Positions 32,152 through 42,095 of a DNA stretch of 64,000 nt are shown piece by piece. Below the pieces are notes generated by a model that searched no databases, had not been told where the DNA came from, and saw only the letters and a program-made list of their open reading frames with translations. Source of the DNA: Paracoccus onchidii (GTDB lineage: Bacteria > Pseudomonadota > Alphaproteobacteria > Rhodobacterales > Rhodobacteraceae). The stretch is taken from contig NZ_JAQBIE010000019.1 of NCBI RefSeq assembly GCF_028294535.1, forward strand, positions 26,190 to 90,189. The letters run 5' to 3'. The first letter of the stretch is position 1; every line of letters starts with the position of its first letter. Both the position numbers and the translations under genes were made by a program.

Positions 32152-33450
32152 ATGGAAATCCTGTCACAAGCCGCCGTTCTTGTTGTCACGCTTCTGGTTC
32201 TTTTGGGGCTGGGAGTCTGGGTGGGGGTTGCCCTGCTGGCATCTGCTGTCGTCATCTTTCTGCTGTTCACCTCCAGCCCGGTCGACGCCATCCTTGGCAC
32301 GACAATGTGGGCGCATTCGGCCAGCTGGACCCTGACCGCTCTGCCCCTGTTCATCTGGATGGGTGAAATTCTGTATCGCACCCGGCTGGCCGAGGACCTG
32401 TTTTCCGGCCTTGCCCCCTGGGTGGGGCGCCTGCCGGGCGGGCTGGCCCATGTCAATGTCGTCGGTTGCGGTATCTTTGCTGCGGTCTCGGGGTCATCGG
32501 CCGCGACGACCGCGACTGTCGGGCGCATCTCGTTGCCGGAACTGAAATCCCGCGGCTACGATGATCGCCTGGCAATCGGATCTCTGGCGGGTTCGGGAAC
32601 CTTGGGCCTGTTGATCCCGCCTTCGGTGGTGATGATCGTCTATGGCGTGGCCGCGCAGGTGTCGATCAACCGGCTGTTTATCGCCGGGGTGGTTCCCGGC
32701 CTGATGCTGATGGCGCTGTTTTCCGGCTATATCGCCTTGTGGTCGCGTATGAACCGCGATGCGATGCCCGCACCCGAAACCAGCATCGGCTGGCGTGAAC
32801 GCCTTGTCCGCTTGCGCCTGCTGATCCCGGTGGTCGGATTGATCATCGGCGTCATCGGATCGATCTATGCAGGCTATGCGACCGCAACCGAGGCCGCCGC
32901 CATTGGCGTCGCAGGTGCCCTGATCATCGCGGCTGTCGGTGGGTCGCTGACCCGTGCCAGCTTTGTCGAGGCCCTGTTCGGTGCCACGCGCACTTCGGCG
33001 ATGATCGGGCTGATCCTGCTGGGCGCCGCATTCCTGACCTCGGCCATGAGCTTTTCCGGTCTGCCCGCAGATCTGGCCGAGGTGATCTCGAATAGCGGCC
33101 TTGGCAAGGCTGGGCTGATCGCCATGCTGACCATTCTGTTCGTGCTGCTGGGTTGTTTCCTCGACGGAATTTCGATCGTGGTTCTGACCACTTCGGTGGT
33201 GATGCCCGCCATCGCAGCAGTCGGGATCGACCCCGTATGGTTCGGCATCTACCTGATCATCGTGGTCGAAATGGCACAGATCACGCCGCCCCTTGGTTTC
33301 AACCTGTTCGTGATCCAGAACCTGACCGGTCGCGGTATCTTCGAGATCACGCGGATGATCGTGCCCTATTTCCTGATCCTCGTATTGGGCGTAATCCTGT
33401 TGACCGCATTTCCCGGCATCGCCACCTGGCTTGTCGAACAAACGATCTGA
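32152..33450 (+). CDS. TRAP transporter large permease, DctM family
   Basis: A 432-residue membrane protein with about 12 hydrophobic segments. It shows DctM landmarks: ALPLFIWMGEILYRTRLAEDLF, GCGIFAAVSGSSAATTATVG, GSGTLGLLIPPSVVMIVYG and EMAQITPPLGFNLFVIQ. It forms the sodium- or proton-coupled transport channel. It starts one base after the DctQ stop, with GGGGGA in the end of that gene acting as ribosome site. Confidence 0.93.
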   Translation: MEILSQAAVLVVTLLVLLGLGVWVGVALLASAVVIFLLFTSSPVDAILGTTMWAHSASWTLTALPLFIWMGEILYRTRLAEDLFSGLAPWVGRLPGGLAHVNVVGCGIFAAVSGSSAATTATVGRISLPELKSRGYDDRLAIGSLAGSGTLGLLIPPSVVMIVYGVAAQVSINRLFIAGVVPGLMLMALFSGYIALWSRMNRDAMPAPETSIGWRERLVRLRLLIPVVGLIIGVIGSIYAGYATATEAAAIGVAGALIIAAVGGSLTRASFVEALFGATRTSAMIGLILLGAAFLTSAMSFSGLPADLAEVISNSGLGKAGLIAMLTILFVLLGCFLDGISIVVLTTSVVMPAIAAVGIDPVWFGIYLIIVVEMAQITPPLGFNLFVIQNLTGRGIFEITRMIVPYFLILVLGVILLTAFPGIATWLVEQTI

Positions 33451-33458
33451 GACCTGAC

Positions 33459-34655
33459 ATGACCCAAGACTTGCTGAACGCCGCGCGCGCCAAGGCCGCC
33501 GCACCCGATTTCACCCAGGTTTTCGACGACCCGATATACGCCGAAGGCCCGCTGTCGGGCCTGACCGTCGCGGTCAAGGACCTGTTCGATGTCAAGGGCT
33601 ATGCCACCGGTGCCGGCACCGCGCCGCAAGCCGATAGGCCCCTGGCAGAACGCGATGCGGCGGCCGTGGCACGACTGCGGGCGGCCGGCGCGGGGCTGAT
33701 CGGACATGCGAACATGACCGAATACGCCTATTCCGGTCTGGGGCTGAACCCCCACCACGGGACACCATTGACGCCCCTGATCGACGGCGCGATCGCGGGT
33801 GGATCGACCTCGGGCGGGGCATCGGCGGTGGCGCGGGGGGTGGCAGACATCGCCCTTGGAACGGACACCGGTGGGTCTGCGCGGATTCCGGCCGCGTTCT
33901 GTGGGATCTACGGGTTCAAACCGACGGCCAGCACCATTTCGCGCGACGGGGCCGTCCCCCTGTCACATTCGCTGGACAGTGTGGGCGTACTGACACGAGA
34001 TCTGAACCTGATGCGTCCAACGCTGAATGTCTTGCGCGACAGGCCGCTGATGGCGGCCGACATGCCTGCAACCATTATCGTGCCCGAAAATTTCGGTATG
34101 GACGATGTCGCCCCCGAAATCATGGACGCGTTCGAGACCGCCTTGACGACCCTGACCGCAGGCGGTGTCACCGTGCGCCGGCTGTCGATGCAGATCTTTG
34201 ATCGCTATCGCGCCTTGCCGGTCTGGCAATTCAGCGCCGTTGAATCCCGCTGCCATCATGGCGAAAGCTATGACCAGCACCGCGACCGGCTGGATCCGCG
34301 GGTCGCATCACGCATGGCGCGCGCCGAAGAAACCGATGCCGCCGGCTATGCGCGCACTGTTGTCGCGCGCCAGGCCATGGCGGATGAGGCATTGCGCCTG
34401 TTCGGTGATACGCCAATCGCATTGCCGACCGTCGCGGTCCTGCCCCCCATGCTTGCCGATCTTGCCGACGACGCCACATATGACCGGCTGAACCTGTTGG
34501 CGCTGCGAAACACCAGTTTCGCCAATGTGATCGATGGCTGCTCTGTCAGCCTGCCATTCAGCGATCTTCCGGGGGCCGGGCTGATGCTGACGGCACCGCG
34601 CAACTGCGATGCCGCGCTGTTGGGAATGGCAGAAGTTCTGGCCCACGACCTGTGA
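33459..34655 (+). CDS. Amidase-signature family hydrolase
   Basis: A 398-residue enzyme with the Ser-cisSer-Lys triad of amidases: Lys in VAVKDLFDVKG (about residue 40), cis-Ser in IAGGSTSGGASA and nucleophile Ser in ALGTDTGGSARIPAAFCG. It resembles AtzF/GatA-type hydrolases but is shorter than GatA and has no GatB or GatC neighbour, so a catabolic amidase is more likely. It starts 8 bases after DctM and its stop overlaps the next gene, placing it in the TRAP operon. It probably hydrolyses the imported amide or a product of it. Confidence 0.88.
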   Translation: MTQDLLNAARAKAAAPDFTQVFDDPIYAEGPLSGLTVAVKDLFDVKGYATGAGTAPQADRPLAERDAAAVARLRAAGAGLIGHANMTEYAYSGLGLNPHHGTPLTPLIDGAIAGGSTSGGASAVARGVADIALGTDTGGSARIPAAFCGIYGFKPTASTISRDGAVPLSHSLDSVGVLTRDLNLMRPTLNVLRDRPLMAADMPATIIVPENFGMDDVAPEIMDAFETALTTLTAGGVTVRRLSMQIFDRYRALPVWQFSAVESRCHHGESYDQHRDRLDPRVASRMARAEETDAAGYARTVVARQAMADEALRLFGDTPIALPTVAVLPPMLADLADDATYDRLNLLALRNTSFANVIDGCSVSLPFSDLPGAGLMLTAPRNCDAALLGMAEVLAHDL

Positions 34656-35485
34656 CGACCTCGCCCCCCGCCAGCCGCTATGTCGCCCTGGGCAATCAAC
34701 GCTATCATGTGCAACATCTTGATCTGGGTGACGGTCTGACCGGCATCAGCGATCTTGCCGTGCATGGCGAACGGGTGATCGCCCTGAGGCGTCAAGCCCC
34801 CGAACTGGCTGTTCTGGAACCCGCGATGGCGTTGGCTGATCATCCTTTGCGCCAGATCACCTGTGGTCACGGACTGCGCGCCCTTGGCCCGGATATGTTG
34901 GCCGCAACCGATATGGACGGCCACAAGGTGGTTTTTCTGAACGCCCGGCTGATCGAAACCGCGCGGCTCCATTGCGACGAACGCCCCGGTCTGGGCCGCC
35001 CATTCAACCACCCGACCGATTGCACACGCGGGCGCGACGGGCGAATCTATGTTGCCGATGGCTATGGCAACAGCGCCGTGCATGTGTTCGACCCCACGCT
35101 GCGGCACCAGTTCAGCTTTGGCAACGCCGGCACCGGGCCGGGGCAGTTCTCGACCCCGCATAGTATCCTTTGCGATCCTCAGGGTCGGATCTGTGTCGCT
35201 GATCGCGAGAACAACCGCGTTCAACGCTTTGATCCCGAGGGGATCTGGCTTGACGAGATCGGCGGGCTGCACAAGCCGATGGCATTGGCGTTGGGCGTGG
35301 ATGGCAATCTGCTGGTCACCGATCAGACGCCACGGCTGTCCGCCTATGATCCCGACGGCCAGCTGACCGGGCGCTGTCGGACCTTTGCGACCTATGCGCA
35401 CGGCATGGATGTGGCACCTGATGGCACGATCTATCTGGCCGAAATGATGCCCGATCGGATCACGGCCCTGATTCCGACCGATTAG
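34652..35485 (+). CDS. NHL-repeat beta-propeller protein
   Basis: A 277-residue protein whose second half shows NHL repeats: FNHPTDCTRGRDGRIYVADGYGNSAVHVF, FSTPHSILCDPQGRICVADRENNRVQRF and a weaker MALALGVDGNLLVTDQ. Such six-bladed propellers include peptidyl-alpha-hydroxyglycine lyase-like proteins and lactonase-like hydrolases. No signal peptide is seen. The start is GTG 34652, overlapping the amidase stop (GTGA), which places it in the same catabolic operon. Whether it is an enzyme or a binding protein is open. Confidence 0.78.
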   Translation: MTTSPPASRYVALGNQRYHVQHLDLGDGLTGISDLAVHGERVIALRRQAPELAVLEPAMALADHPLRQITCGHGLRALGPDMLAATDMDGHKVVFLNARLIETARLHCDERPGLGRPFNHPTDCTRGRDGRIYVADGYGNSAVHVFDPTLRHQFSFGNAGTGPGQFSTPHSILCDPQGRICVADRENNRVQRFDPEGIWLDEIGGLHKPMALALGVDGNLLVTDQTPRLSAYDPDGQLTGRCRTFATYAHGMDVAPDGTIYLAEMMPDRITALIPTD

Positions 35486-35673
35486 ACCGCGCCCACGGCT
35501 TTCCGTCTGGACATGTCGCCGGATAAATTCCGGTCACCTGTAACAGAATGGGTCGTTCTTTCGAAACGGAGTGTGGTGCGGTCCGGATTGGCAAGTCCGG
35601 CGTGACCTCGCTGGCCGGATCCAGAGGTTCATCGCACCGTCAAAGCCGATCAAATCGAAAGTCAGACACCATC

Positions 35674-36093
35674 ATGCAATCTACTGTTCAACCTGCCCTG
35701 CTGCTGATCAGGGTCACCTTCGGGCTGTTCCTATTGGCCTGGGGCGCAAACAAGCTGGTCGATACCCAGGGCACATCCGGGATATTCGCGAAATTCTATG
35801 GAATCGAACAGCTGGCAACCTCGGGGTCGCTGATCGCGGGCGGCCTGCAAATCCTGCTTTCGCTGGCCATCATCGCGGGGGCATACAAGACGATTTCCTA
35901 TGGAATCGGTGTCGTCATTCACGGCATTTCAACAATCGCCACGGCCGGGCACATATTGATGCCGCTGGCCGAAGGATCGAACCTGCTTTTCATGGCTGGC
36001 CTGCCGATCATGGGGGCAATTCTGGGCCTGTTCATCGCCCGCAAGCATGACACATTTCTGTCGTTCGACGCCCTGCGCGCGAAACGGGGTTGA
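35674..36093 (+). CDS. DoxX-family membrane protein
   Basis: A 139-residue four-helix membrane protein with the DoxX-type N-terminus LLLIRVTFGLFLLAWGANKLVD and helices at about residues 8-26, 50-70, 75-95 and 105-122. The start is ATG 35674 because it opens directly before the first helix; a longer frame to 35548 has no hydrophobic or conserved content. A clear Shine-Dalgarno is not visible. It stands alone between the TRAP cluster and a convergent MscS-type gene. Confidence 0.82.
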   Translation: MQSTVQPALLLIRVTFGLFLLAWGANKLVDTQGTSGIFAKFYGIEQLATSGSLIAGGLQILLSLAIIAGAYKTISYGIGVVIHGISTIATAGHILMPLAEGSNLLFMAGLPIMGAILGLFIARKHDTFLSFDALRAKRG

Positions 36094-36111
36094 TCACCCG
36101 GCTATAACAAG

Positions 36112-36135
36112 GGAAGGGCCCGCGCGGGCCCTTCC
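36112..36135. terminator. Perfect palindrome between convergent genes
   Basis: GGAAGGGCCCGC followed directly by GCGGGCCCTTCC is a perfect 24-base palindrome, 18 bases after the DoxX stop and 22 before the MscS-type stop. It probably acts as a bidirectional terminator, although no long T-tract follows on either side. Confidence 0.6.
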
Positions 36136-36157
36136 ACAGGGCAGGATGACACCTGCC

Positions 36158-37588
36158 TCAGCGTTCCTCCCCGCCATCTTCTGGCGCGTTCTCGGCACCG
36201 CTGTCACCGGTCATGTAATCGGGCGCTCCACGCGGACGTCCGCGCCCCGCCGAACCTGCGGTCAGTGCAGGCACTGCTGCTTCGCTTGCGACGCGAATAT
36301 GCATGTCGGTTTGCGGGAAGGGGATCGAAATGCCCTTGCGATCAAAGGCTTCCTTCACCGCGCGAGTCAGGTCCCAATACACGGTCCAATAATCGGCGGC
36401 TTTGGTCCACGGACGAACGATGAAATTGACCGAGCTGTCAGCAAGTTCGTTGACCCGAATGACAGGGGCCGGGTCGGTCAAAACCATGGCATGCCCCTTG
36501 ACCACCTCTTCCAGCGTTTGCTGTGCGGTTTCGATGGAATCGTCATAGCCAATGCCAAACACCAGATCGACGCGACGGGTCGCCGAGGCTGTGACATTCG
36601 TGATCACATCACCCCAGACCCTGGAATTCGGAATGACGATGACCTGATTGTCCGGGGTCAGCACCGTGGTCGACACGATCGAGACAGTGCTGACCGTGCC
36701 ACCCGTGCCGGCGACGCTGACATAATCGCCTTCGTCAAAGGGGCGGTTGATCATGATCATCAGTCCGGCCGCCAGGTTGCCAAGCGTATCCTGCATCGCG
36801 AAGGCCGCAATGAATGACGCACCACCAACCAGCGCAAAGAGCGGCGCAATATCGATGCCAAGCGCCGACAGCACGATCATCAAACCGATCGCAATCGTCA
36901 GCCAGTAAACCGTCATGGCCATGAATGCCTGCAACAGCTTGGACAGGTTGGGCAGACGGCGGAAAAAGCGTTGCGCGTATCCCCGCACCATCCGCGCAAC
37001 GATCAACAGACCGAACAACGCGGCGACAATCACCCCCACGCGTTCGGCAATCCGCAGGCCGCCATCTTTGGAAAACACCCAGTTTTGGGCCTGTTGCATC
37101 AGGGTGCGCCAATCCGCGCGTTGCTTTTCTTCGACAACGATGGCGCTGCGATATGCACGCAGACTGGCGATCTCGGCCTCATCCCCTCCCTTTTTTTCCA
37201 GCATATTCACAACCGCCGTATAGCGCGCGAATATGTCCTGCCTTTCACGGGTCAGTTCGACGACCTCGTTGCGGGCGGTGTCGGCGGCCGCTCCGCTGGC
37301 ATTGCGAACCTCGATCTGCTTGTCGGCGACTGCTTCAGTCTGTTCACGCGCAATCTCCTGCCATGCGCCCGCAAGCGCCGACAGTTCGCCAGCCGTCAGG
37401 GGAATCAGGCGGATTTCAAGCTCTTCAAGGTCGATATCGGGGGTGACCAGACCCGCAGGGTAATCCGATGCGGCTTCTGCGGTTGGGGCCGCGTCTTGCG
37501 CGGCTGCATCTTGCGCATAGGCCAGTTGCATCGGTGCCGTCACAGCCAATAGGGACAGGACAAGCACAAGTTGAAGTATGCGGCTCAC
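36158..37588 (-). CDS. Mechanosensitive channel, MscS family
   Basis: A 476-residue membrane protein. A signal peptide (about residues 1-27) leads to a ~120-residue periplasmic region with a charged coiled-coil (ELTRERQDIFARYTAVVNMLEKK). Three membrane helices follow near residues 180-200, 225-245 and 255-280. The pore region reads GGASFIAAFAMQDTLGNLAAGLMIM, then NRPFDEGDYV starts the beta domain. The C-terminal tail is Gly/Arg- then Glu-rich. The start is GTG 37588 with GGAGG six bases upstream; the frame to 37786 overlaps the neighbour's end and is rejected. The channel would release solutes on hypo-osmotic shock. Confidence 0.9.
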   Translation of the reverse strand: MSRILQLVLVLSLLAVTAPMQLAYAQDAAAQDAAPTAEAASDYPAGLVTPDIDLEELEIRLIPLTAGELSALAGAWQEIAREQTEAVADKQIEVRNASGAAADTARNEVVELTRERQDIFARYTAVVNMLEKKGGDEAEIASLRAYRSAIVVEEKQRADWRTLMQQAQNWVFSKDGGLRIAERVGVIVAALFGLLIVARMVRGYAQRFFRRLPNLSKLLQAFMAMTVYWLTIAIGLMIVLSALGIDIAPLFALVGGASFIAAFAMQDTLGNLAAGLMIMINRPFDEGDYVSVAGTGGTVSTVSIVSTTVLTPDNQVIVIPNSRVWGDVITNVTASATRRVDLVFGIGYDDSIETAQQTLEEVVKGHAMVLTDPAPVIRVNELADSSVNFIVRPWTKAADYWTVYWDLTRAVKEAFDRKGISIPFPQTDMHIRVASEAAVPALTAGSAGRGRPRGAPDYMTGDSGAENAPEDGGEER

Positions 37589-37740
37589 GTATAACCTCCG
37601 CCGTTTGTCGGGATACCGATTTTTTCCAGTTGATACAGGGAACATGCCGCATTCAATGCCCTGCCGCAACAGCAGGCGGGGCATTTGCAACGCAAATCCA
37701 AGCGTTTTCGTTAGGTAACTTGCGGGCCGGTTCGCGCCAA

Positions 37741-38427
37741 TCAACCACCCATGGCGACCGACAGGCGGGCATAGCTGCACAGGCAACGTTTCGAATATTC
37801 CAGTTTGCGCGATGCGCCCCCGTCAAAACCAACCGCAATTCCGCAATCTTCACGTGCTGCCCCCGCCATCTGATAGGCCGGGCCATTTCCGCCGGTCGCA
37901 GCAAATGATTGATATTGCTGCACGGCGGTTGCCAGTTTCTGGCGCAGGTCCTGTTCCAGCGATGCGCCGATATTCGATTGCGACAGCTGAATTTCACGAT
38001 AGCTGCGGCAGGCGGCCAGCATGTCATCCAACGTCACCGTCACACGTCTGTTCGATCGCTGCGCGGTTGCGACATTGACCAACAGCTCGTTTTCGCCCCG
38101 GCTCTCGACATGATCGATCCGATCAACGGGGGCGCCAAGCGCGATCAGTGCATTTGCCACGGTCTGGGCACGGCGGCGTCCCAGATCAAGGTTATACGCG
38201 TTGCTGCCCACCGCATCGGTATAGCCGATGACCACACTTGGCTTGTAGCTTTGGGCGGCAATCAGTTTCTGGGCGATGGCCTCGACCTGTTGGCGACCTT
38301 CCGCGTCAAGTTGATCCGAATCGAACTGGAAATTGACCGTGCCGATATCCTGCGCAAAGCCCATCACTGGCAGCATACATACCACTAGCGTCGCCAATAG
38401 CGACCTGAGCAAGCCTGATCCGGGCAT
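37741..38427 (-). CDS. OmpA-like peptidoglycan-associated protein
   Basis: A 228-residue exported protein with a signal peptide ending GFAQD. Residues ~28-125 form an OmpA-C domain: VNFQFDSDQLDAEGRQQVEAIAQKL, VIGYTDAVGSNAYNLDLGRRRAQTVANAL and SNRRVTV, the motifs that bind diaminopimelate in peptidoglycan. The remaining ~100 residues form a separate Cys-containing region (four cysteines) that I do not recognise. It is divergent from the type I exporter gene, 169 bases away, and may tether outer envelope to wall. Confidence 0.85.
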   Translation of the reverse strand: MPGSGLLRSLLATLVVCMLPVMGFAQDIGTVNFQFDSDQLDAEGRQQVEAIAQKLIAAQSYKPSVVIGYTDAVGSNAYNLDLGRRRAQTVANALIALGAPVDRIDHVESRGENELLVNVATAQRSNRRVTVTLDDMLAACRSYREIQLSQSNIGASLEQDLRQKLATAVQQYQSFAATGGNGPAYQMAGAAREDCGIAVGFDGGASRKLEYSKRCLCSYARLSVAMGG

Positions 38428-38596
38428 TTGGGTACCTCGTGCATGTTCGGTTTCGTGCCATCAAGCCACAGACCGGGCCCCCTGTCGATATTAAACCCCC
38501 CGAACCATAAGCTTGGACTTTAAAGCGGGTCCGGGACTGTGATCTTATGGTAACGACCACAGTGATCGCGCGAATGGCATGGAAAGTTCAGGACAG

Positions 38597-40783
38597 ATGA
38601 CCCCCAGCGAAGCGACCGTTTCAACGCGCGCCAAGGGCGACATCACATCCCAATGGAATTTTTCGGCAAAGGATCGCGACCATCTGGCACAAGCGGTTGC
38701 CTATTGTTGCCGCCTGGAGGGGCGCGATATTGCCACCGCAAGCCTGATCGCCGGACTGGCACTGCCGGTGGATGCGATGCTGACGCCTGAACTGGCCTGC
38801 ACGGCAGCTGAACGACAGGGATTTCGCGCCCGGTTGGTCCGCAGCGCCCTGCCCGACCTGCCCGATGCCGTGCTGCCCGCGGTCCTGTTCCTGAACGGGC
38901 GCGATGCCTGTGTGTTGCTATCCCGTGCCGAGCAGACCGTGAAACTGTTCTGGCCAGCCCGGTCCGACCAGGTTCTGGAGCTTGCCCTAAACGACCTCGC
39001 CCAGAACTACAGCGGCCACGCGTTGCTGTTGCGCCACGACGATGCATCAATCGAAGACATGGCGGCGGTCCAGCCCTCTTCGCGCCACTGGTATTGGGGC
39101 GTCGCCGCGCGCTTCTGGCCCGATTACATGCAGGTCGCGGTGGCATCCGCCATGGTCAACCTGCTGGCCCTGATCATGCCGATTTTCACAATGAACGTCT
39201 ATGACAGGGTGTTTCCCAATGCAGCCCTGACAACATTGTGGTCATTGGTGGCGGGGGTCGGGATCGCGTTGTCCTTTGACGCATTGTTGAAATGGCTGCG
39301 CGCAGCCGTGGTGGAACGCGTCAGCCGACAGGTGGATCAGGCCGTATCCGCCGACATATTCCGACATGTGGCCGACCTGCGTCTGGAAAGCCGGACGATG
39401 GCTTCGGGCAACCTTATGAACACACTCAAGGATTATGAACAGGTTCGCGATTTCTTTTCATCGCAAACACTTGCAACCTTGACCGATCTTGGTTTCGCGG
39501 TGCTTTTCATCGCGGTGATCGCCTATCTTGGCGGGCCGTTGGCCTTGCCCCCTGCCGCAGCCTTGCTGGTGGTGCTGATCATGGGAATCGCAATCCTTTG
39601 GCCCTTGCGGCGGGCATCGAACCAGACACGCCAGACGCAGGGCCAGAAGAACGCCGTCGCCGTCGAGGCCATTTCGGAACTTGAATCCCTGAAAGCCGTC
39701 GCCGGTCAGGGCCGGATGCAGGGCCGTTGGGAAGATCAGGTGGCCAATAGCGCACGAGCGCAGGAACAAAGCCGGTCCTTGGCCTTGTTTGCCACCACAC
39801 TTACCGGTTTGGCGCAACAGCTGGCCTCGATCGGGATCGTGGTGATCGGTGTCTATCTTGCATTGGACGGCCAGCTGACAATGGGCACCGTCATTGCCGC
39901 GATGATCCTGTCGGGGCGCGCTCTGGCGCCGACAACCATGCTGGCAAACCTGTTCGTGCGGGCAAGCTTTGCGTTCTCGACGCTGAAAAGCCTGAACCAG
40001 ATCATGTCCCTGCCCTCGGACAACACGCCCCGAAGCGATCAGCTGAATGTCGGCGTGGCTGAAGGGGCAATTTCGGCCGAAGGCGTTTCGTTGCAATACC
40101 CGGATGCGCCATTGCCCGCGTTGGAAGGGTTGTCGCTGACCATTGCGCCCAATGAACGGATCGCGGTTATCGGCGCGGTCGGGGCAGGCAAGACCAGCAT
40201 GGTGCGGTTGCTGGCCGGACTTTATCGGCCCAGCACAGGCATGATGCTGATCGATGGGCTGAACATGTCCCAGATCAGCCCCGCGCGCCTGCGCCGCGAT
40301 GTTCAACTGGTGCCACAAGAGGCGGTCCTGTTCTCGGGTACGCTTGCGGAAAACATCGCCTTCGGCAATCCACAGGCCAGCGCGGAAGACATCGTGCATG
40401 CCGCCAGGATCGTCGGGGTGGATCGTATCGCCGCGCGACACCCTTCGGGCTTCGCCATGCCGATCAGCGAGCGCGGGCGCAACCTGTCCGGTGGCCAACG
40501 CCAGCTGGTCGCCCTGGCCCGCGCCTTGCTGTTGCGTCCCAAGGTATTGGTCCTTGACGAACCCACAAGCGCAATGGATCAGCAAAGCGAAAAGGTCTTT
40601 ATTCAAAGCCTTGCCCGGGTGATGCAGCATCACCCCATGACCCTGATCATATCGACCCACCGCATGGGCCTGTTGGCCCTGGTGGATCGGATCATATTGC
40701 TCGATAACGGGCAAGTGCTTCAGGATGGGCCAAAGGCCGATATCCTCGCGCGTCTTGCCGCCCCATCGGAGGCCCGCGCATGA
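38597..40783 (+). CDS. Type I secretion ABC exporter with C39-like domain (LapB-type)
   Basis: A 728-residue inner-membrane exporter. Residues ~20-135 resemble a C39-peptidase-like domain without the catalytic Cys-His pair, as in exporters of RTX proteins that are not cleaved. A membrane domain follows (helices from ~150 to 430), then an ATPase with GAVGAGKTS, LSGGQRQLVALARALL, VLVLDEPTSAMD and STHR. The start is ATG 38597 with AGGA six bases upstream; ATG 38579 lacks one. It overlaps the adaptor gene by 4 bases and is the probable engine for secretion of the 3696-residue adhesin encoded convergently. Confidence 0.93.
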   Translation: MTPSEATVSTRAKGDITSQWNFSAKDRDHLAQAVAYCCRLEGRDIATASLIAGLALPVDAMLTPELACTAAERQGFRARLVRSALPDLPDAVLPAVLFLNGRDACVLLSRAEQTVKLFWPARSDQVLELALNDLAQNYSGHALLLRHDDASIEDMAAVQPSSRHWYWGVAARFWPDYMQVAVASAMVNLLALIMPIFTMNVYDRVFPNAALTTLWSLVAGVGIALSFDALLKWLRAAVVERVSRQVDQAVSADIFRHVADLRLESRTMASGNLMNTLKDYEQVRDFFSSQTLATLTDLGFAVLFIAVIAYLGGPLALPPAAALLVVLIMGIAILWPLRRASNQTRQTQGQKNAVAVEAISELESLKAVAGQGRMQGRWEDQVANSARAQEQSRSLALFATTLTGLAQQLASIGIVVIGVYLALDGQLTMGTVIAAMILSGRALAPTTMLANLFVRASFAFSTLKSLNQIMSLPSDNTPRSDQLNVGVAEGAISAEGVSLQYPDAPLPALEGLSLTIAPNERIAVIGAVGAGKTSMVRLLAGLYRPSTGMMLIDGLNMSQISPARLRRDVQLVPQEAVLFSGTLAENIAFGNPQASAEDIVHAARIVGVDRIAARHPSGFAMPISERGRNLSGGQRQLVALARALLLRPKVLVLDEPTSAMDQQSEKVFIQSLARVMQHHPMTLIISTHRMGLLALVDRIILLDNGQVLQDGPKADILARLAAPSEARA

Positions 40784-42093
40784 GCGAATGGCAGCTTCGT
40801 GAATTTACCCGTGGGCGCGGCGCGGCGCGATCGGCGCGTGGGTCGTGGTTGCTGACCGCGATGTTGCTGACCCTGCTGACCATGATGATCGCCGCGATCG
40901 GTTGGGCAAGCTGGGCCACAATCGAAGAGGTCGCGCGGGCCAGCGGGCGGGTCGTCCCGTCCGGACGGGCGCGGATCGTGGAAAGCCTTGAAGGTGGGAT
41001 CGTGCGTGCAATTCATGTTGCCGAAGGCGACACCGTGTCCAAGGGACAACCTCTGGTCACCATCGATGACACCAGTTCTTCGGCCAATCTGGGTGAGTTC
41101 CTGGCACAGAAATCCGCCTTGCAGGCCCGTAGCATCAGGCTGGATGCCGAAGCAGCAGGTGCCGAGGGCCTGCGCTTTGCAGGCTCCGACATCGATCCGG
41201 AATCGGCATTGGCCCTGCGCGAAGTCGAACTTTTTGCCAGCCGCTTGGCATCCTATCGCGGCCAACGGGCCGTGTTGTCGGCCCAGATCACCCAACGCGA
41301 ACAGGAAATTGCCGAATTCGAACAAAGCCTGCCGCAGATCGCGCATATCCTGGCCTTGCTGGACGAAGAACTTGCCTTGCGCACCCGAAGCGGTGTGGTT
41401 TCACGCGCCCAGCTGCTGCCCCTGGAACGGGAAAGGGCCACGAAGAAACAGGATTACGACGCGACGACCGGCAAGCTGGTTCAGGCCCGCGCCGCTCTGG
41501 CCGAGGCACAGGCCCGCGTCACAGAACTGGATCTGCAGCGCAGCGCCGAGATCAGCTCGTTGCGCTCAGAGACACTGAACCAGCTTGCCGTGGTCGAGGA
41601 ATCGATCCGTCGGGCCCGCGATGTCGTTGATCGCGCCAATCTGCGCGCGCCTGTCGCTGGCATTGTGTCGGCACTGAATGTGAACACCATCGGCTCGGTC
41701 ATTGCCCCGGCCGAAGAAGTGTTGCGCATCGTGCCCGATAACGACCGACTGCAAGTAGATTCCCGCGCCCGTCCCGAGGATATTGCATTCCTGCGGGCGG
41801 ACCTGCCCGCAAAGGTCAAACTGACCTCATTCGATTTCACGATCTACGGAGCGTTGGACGGCACTGTTACCCGCGTCGGAGCAGATGCCGAACAGGATGA
41901 CGCCACGGGCGAGGTCTATTTTCCGGTAATCGTCGAAACCAGCGACAGCACCCTGACGCATGCAGGCAAGGAATTCGATATCCGTCCCGGAATGGTCGCC
42001 TCGGTTGACATCATGACCGGCCAGCATTCGGTGCTGGACTATCTGTTGAAACCATTCCGCAAGGCCCGGCTAGAGGCCCTGCGCGAACGTTAG
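40780..42093 (+). CDS. Type I secretion membrane-fusion protein (HlyD/LapC-type)
   Basis: A 437-residue periplasmic adaptor. It has a short cytoplasmic N-terminus, one membrane helix at about residues 23-46, a split lipoyl domain (RIVESLEGGIVRAIHVAEGDTVSKGQPLVTID early; NLRAPVAGIVSALNVNTIGSVI late) and a long alpha-helical hairpin between them. The C-terminal beta region ends YLLKPFRKARLEALRER. It links the ABC exporter to the TolC-type pore. Its stop lies two bases from the stop of the convergent adhesin gene. Confidence 0.93.
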   Translation: MSEWQLREFTRGRGAARSARGSWLLTAMLLTLLTMMIAAIGWASWATIEEVARASGRVVPSGRARIVESLEGGIVRAIHVAEGDTVSKGQPLVTIDDTSSSANLGEFLAQKSALQARSIRLDAEAAGAEGLRFAGSDIDPESALALREVELFASRLASYRGQRAVLSAQITQREQEIAEFEQSLPQIAHILALLDEELALRTRSGVVSRAQLLPLERERATKKQDYDATTGKLVQARAALAEAQARVTELDLQRSAEISSLRSETLNQLAVVEESIRRARDVVDRANLRAPVAGIVSALNVNTIGSVIAPAEEVLRIVPDNDRLQVDSRARPEDIAFLRADLPAKVKLTSFDFTIYGALDGTVTRVGADAEQDDATGEVYFPVIVETSDSTLTHAGKEFDIRPGMVASVDIMTGQHSVLDYLLKPFRKARLEALRER

Positions 42094-42095
42094 GA

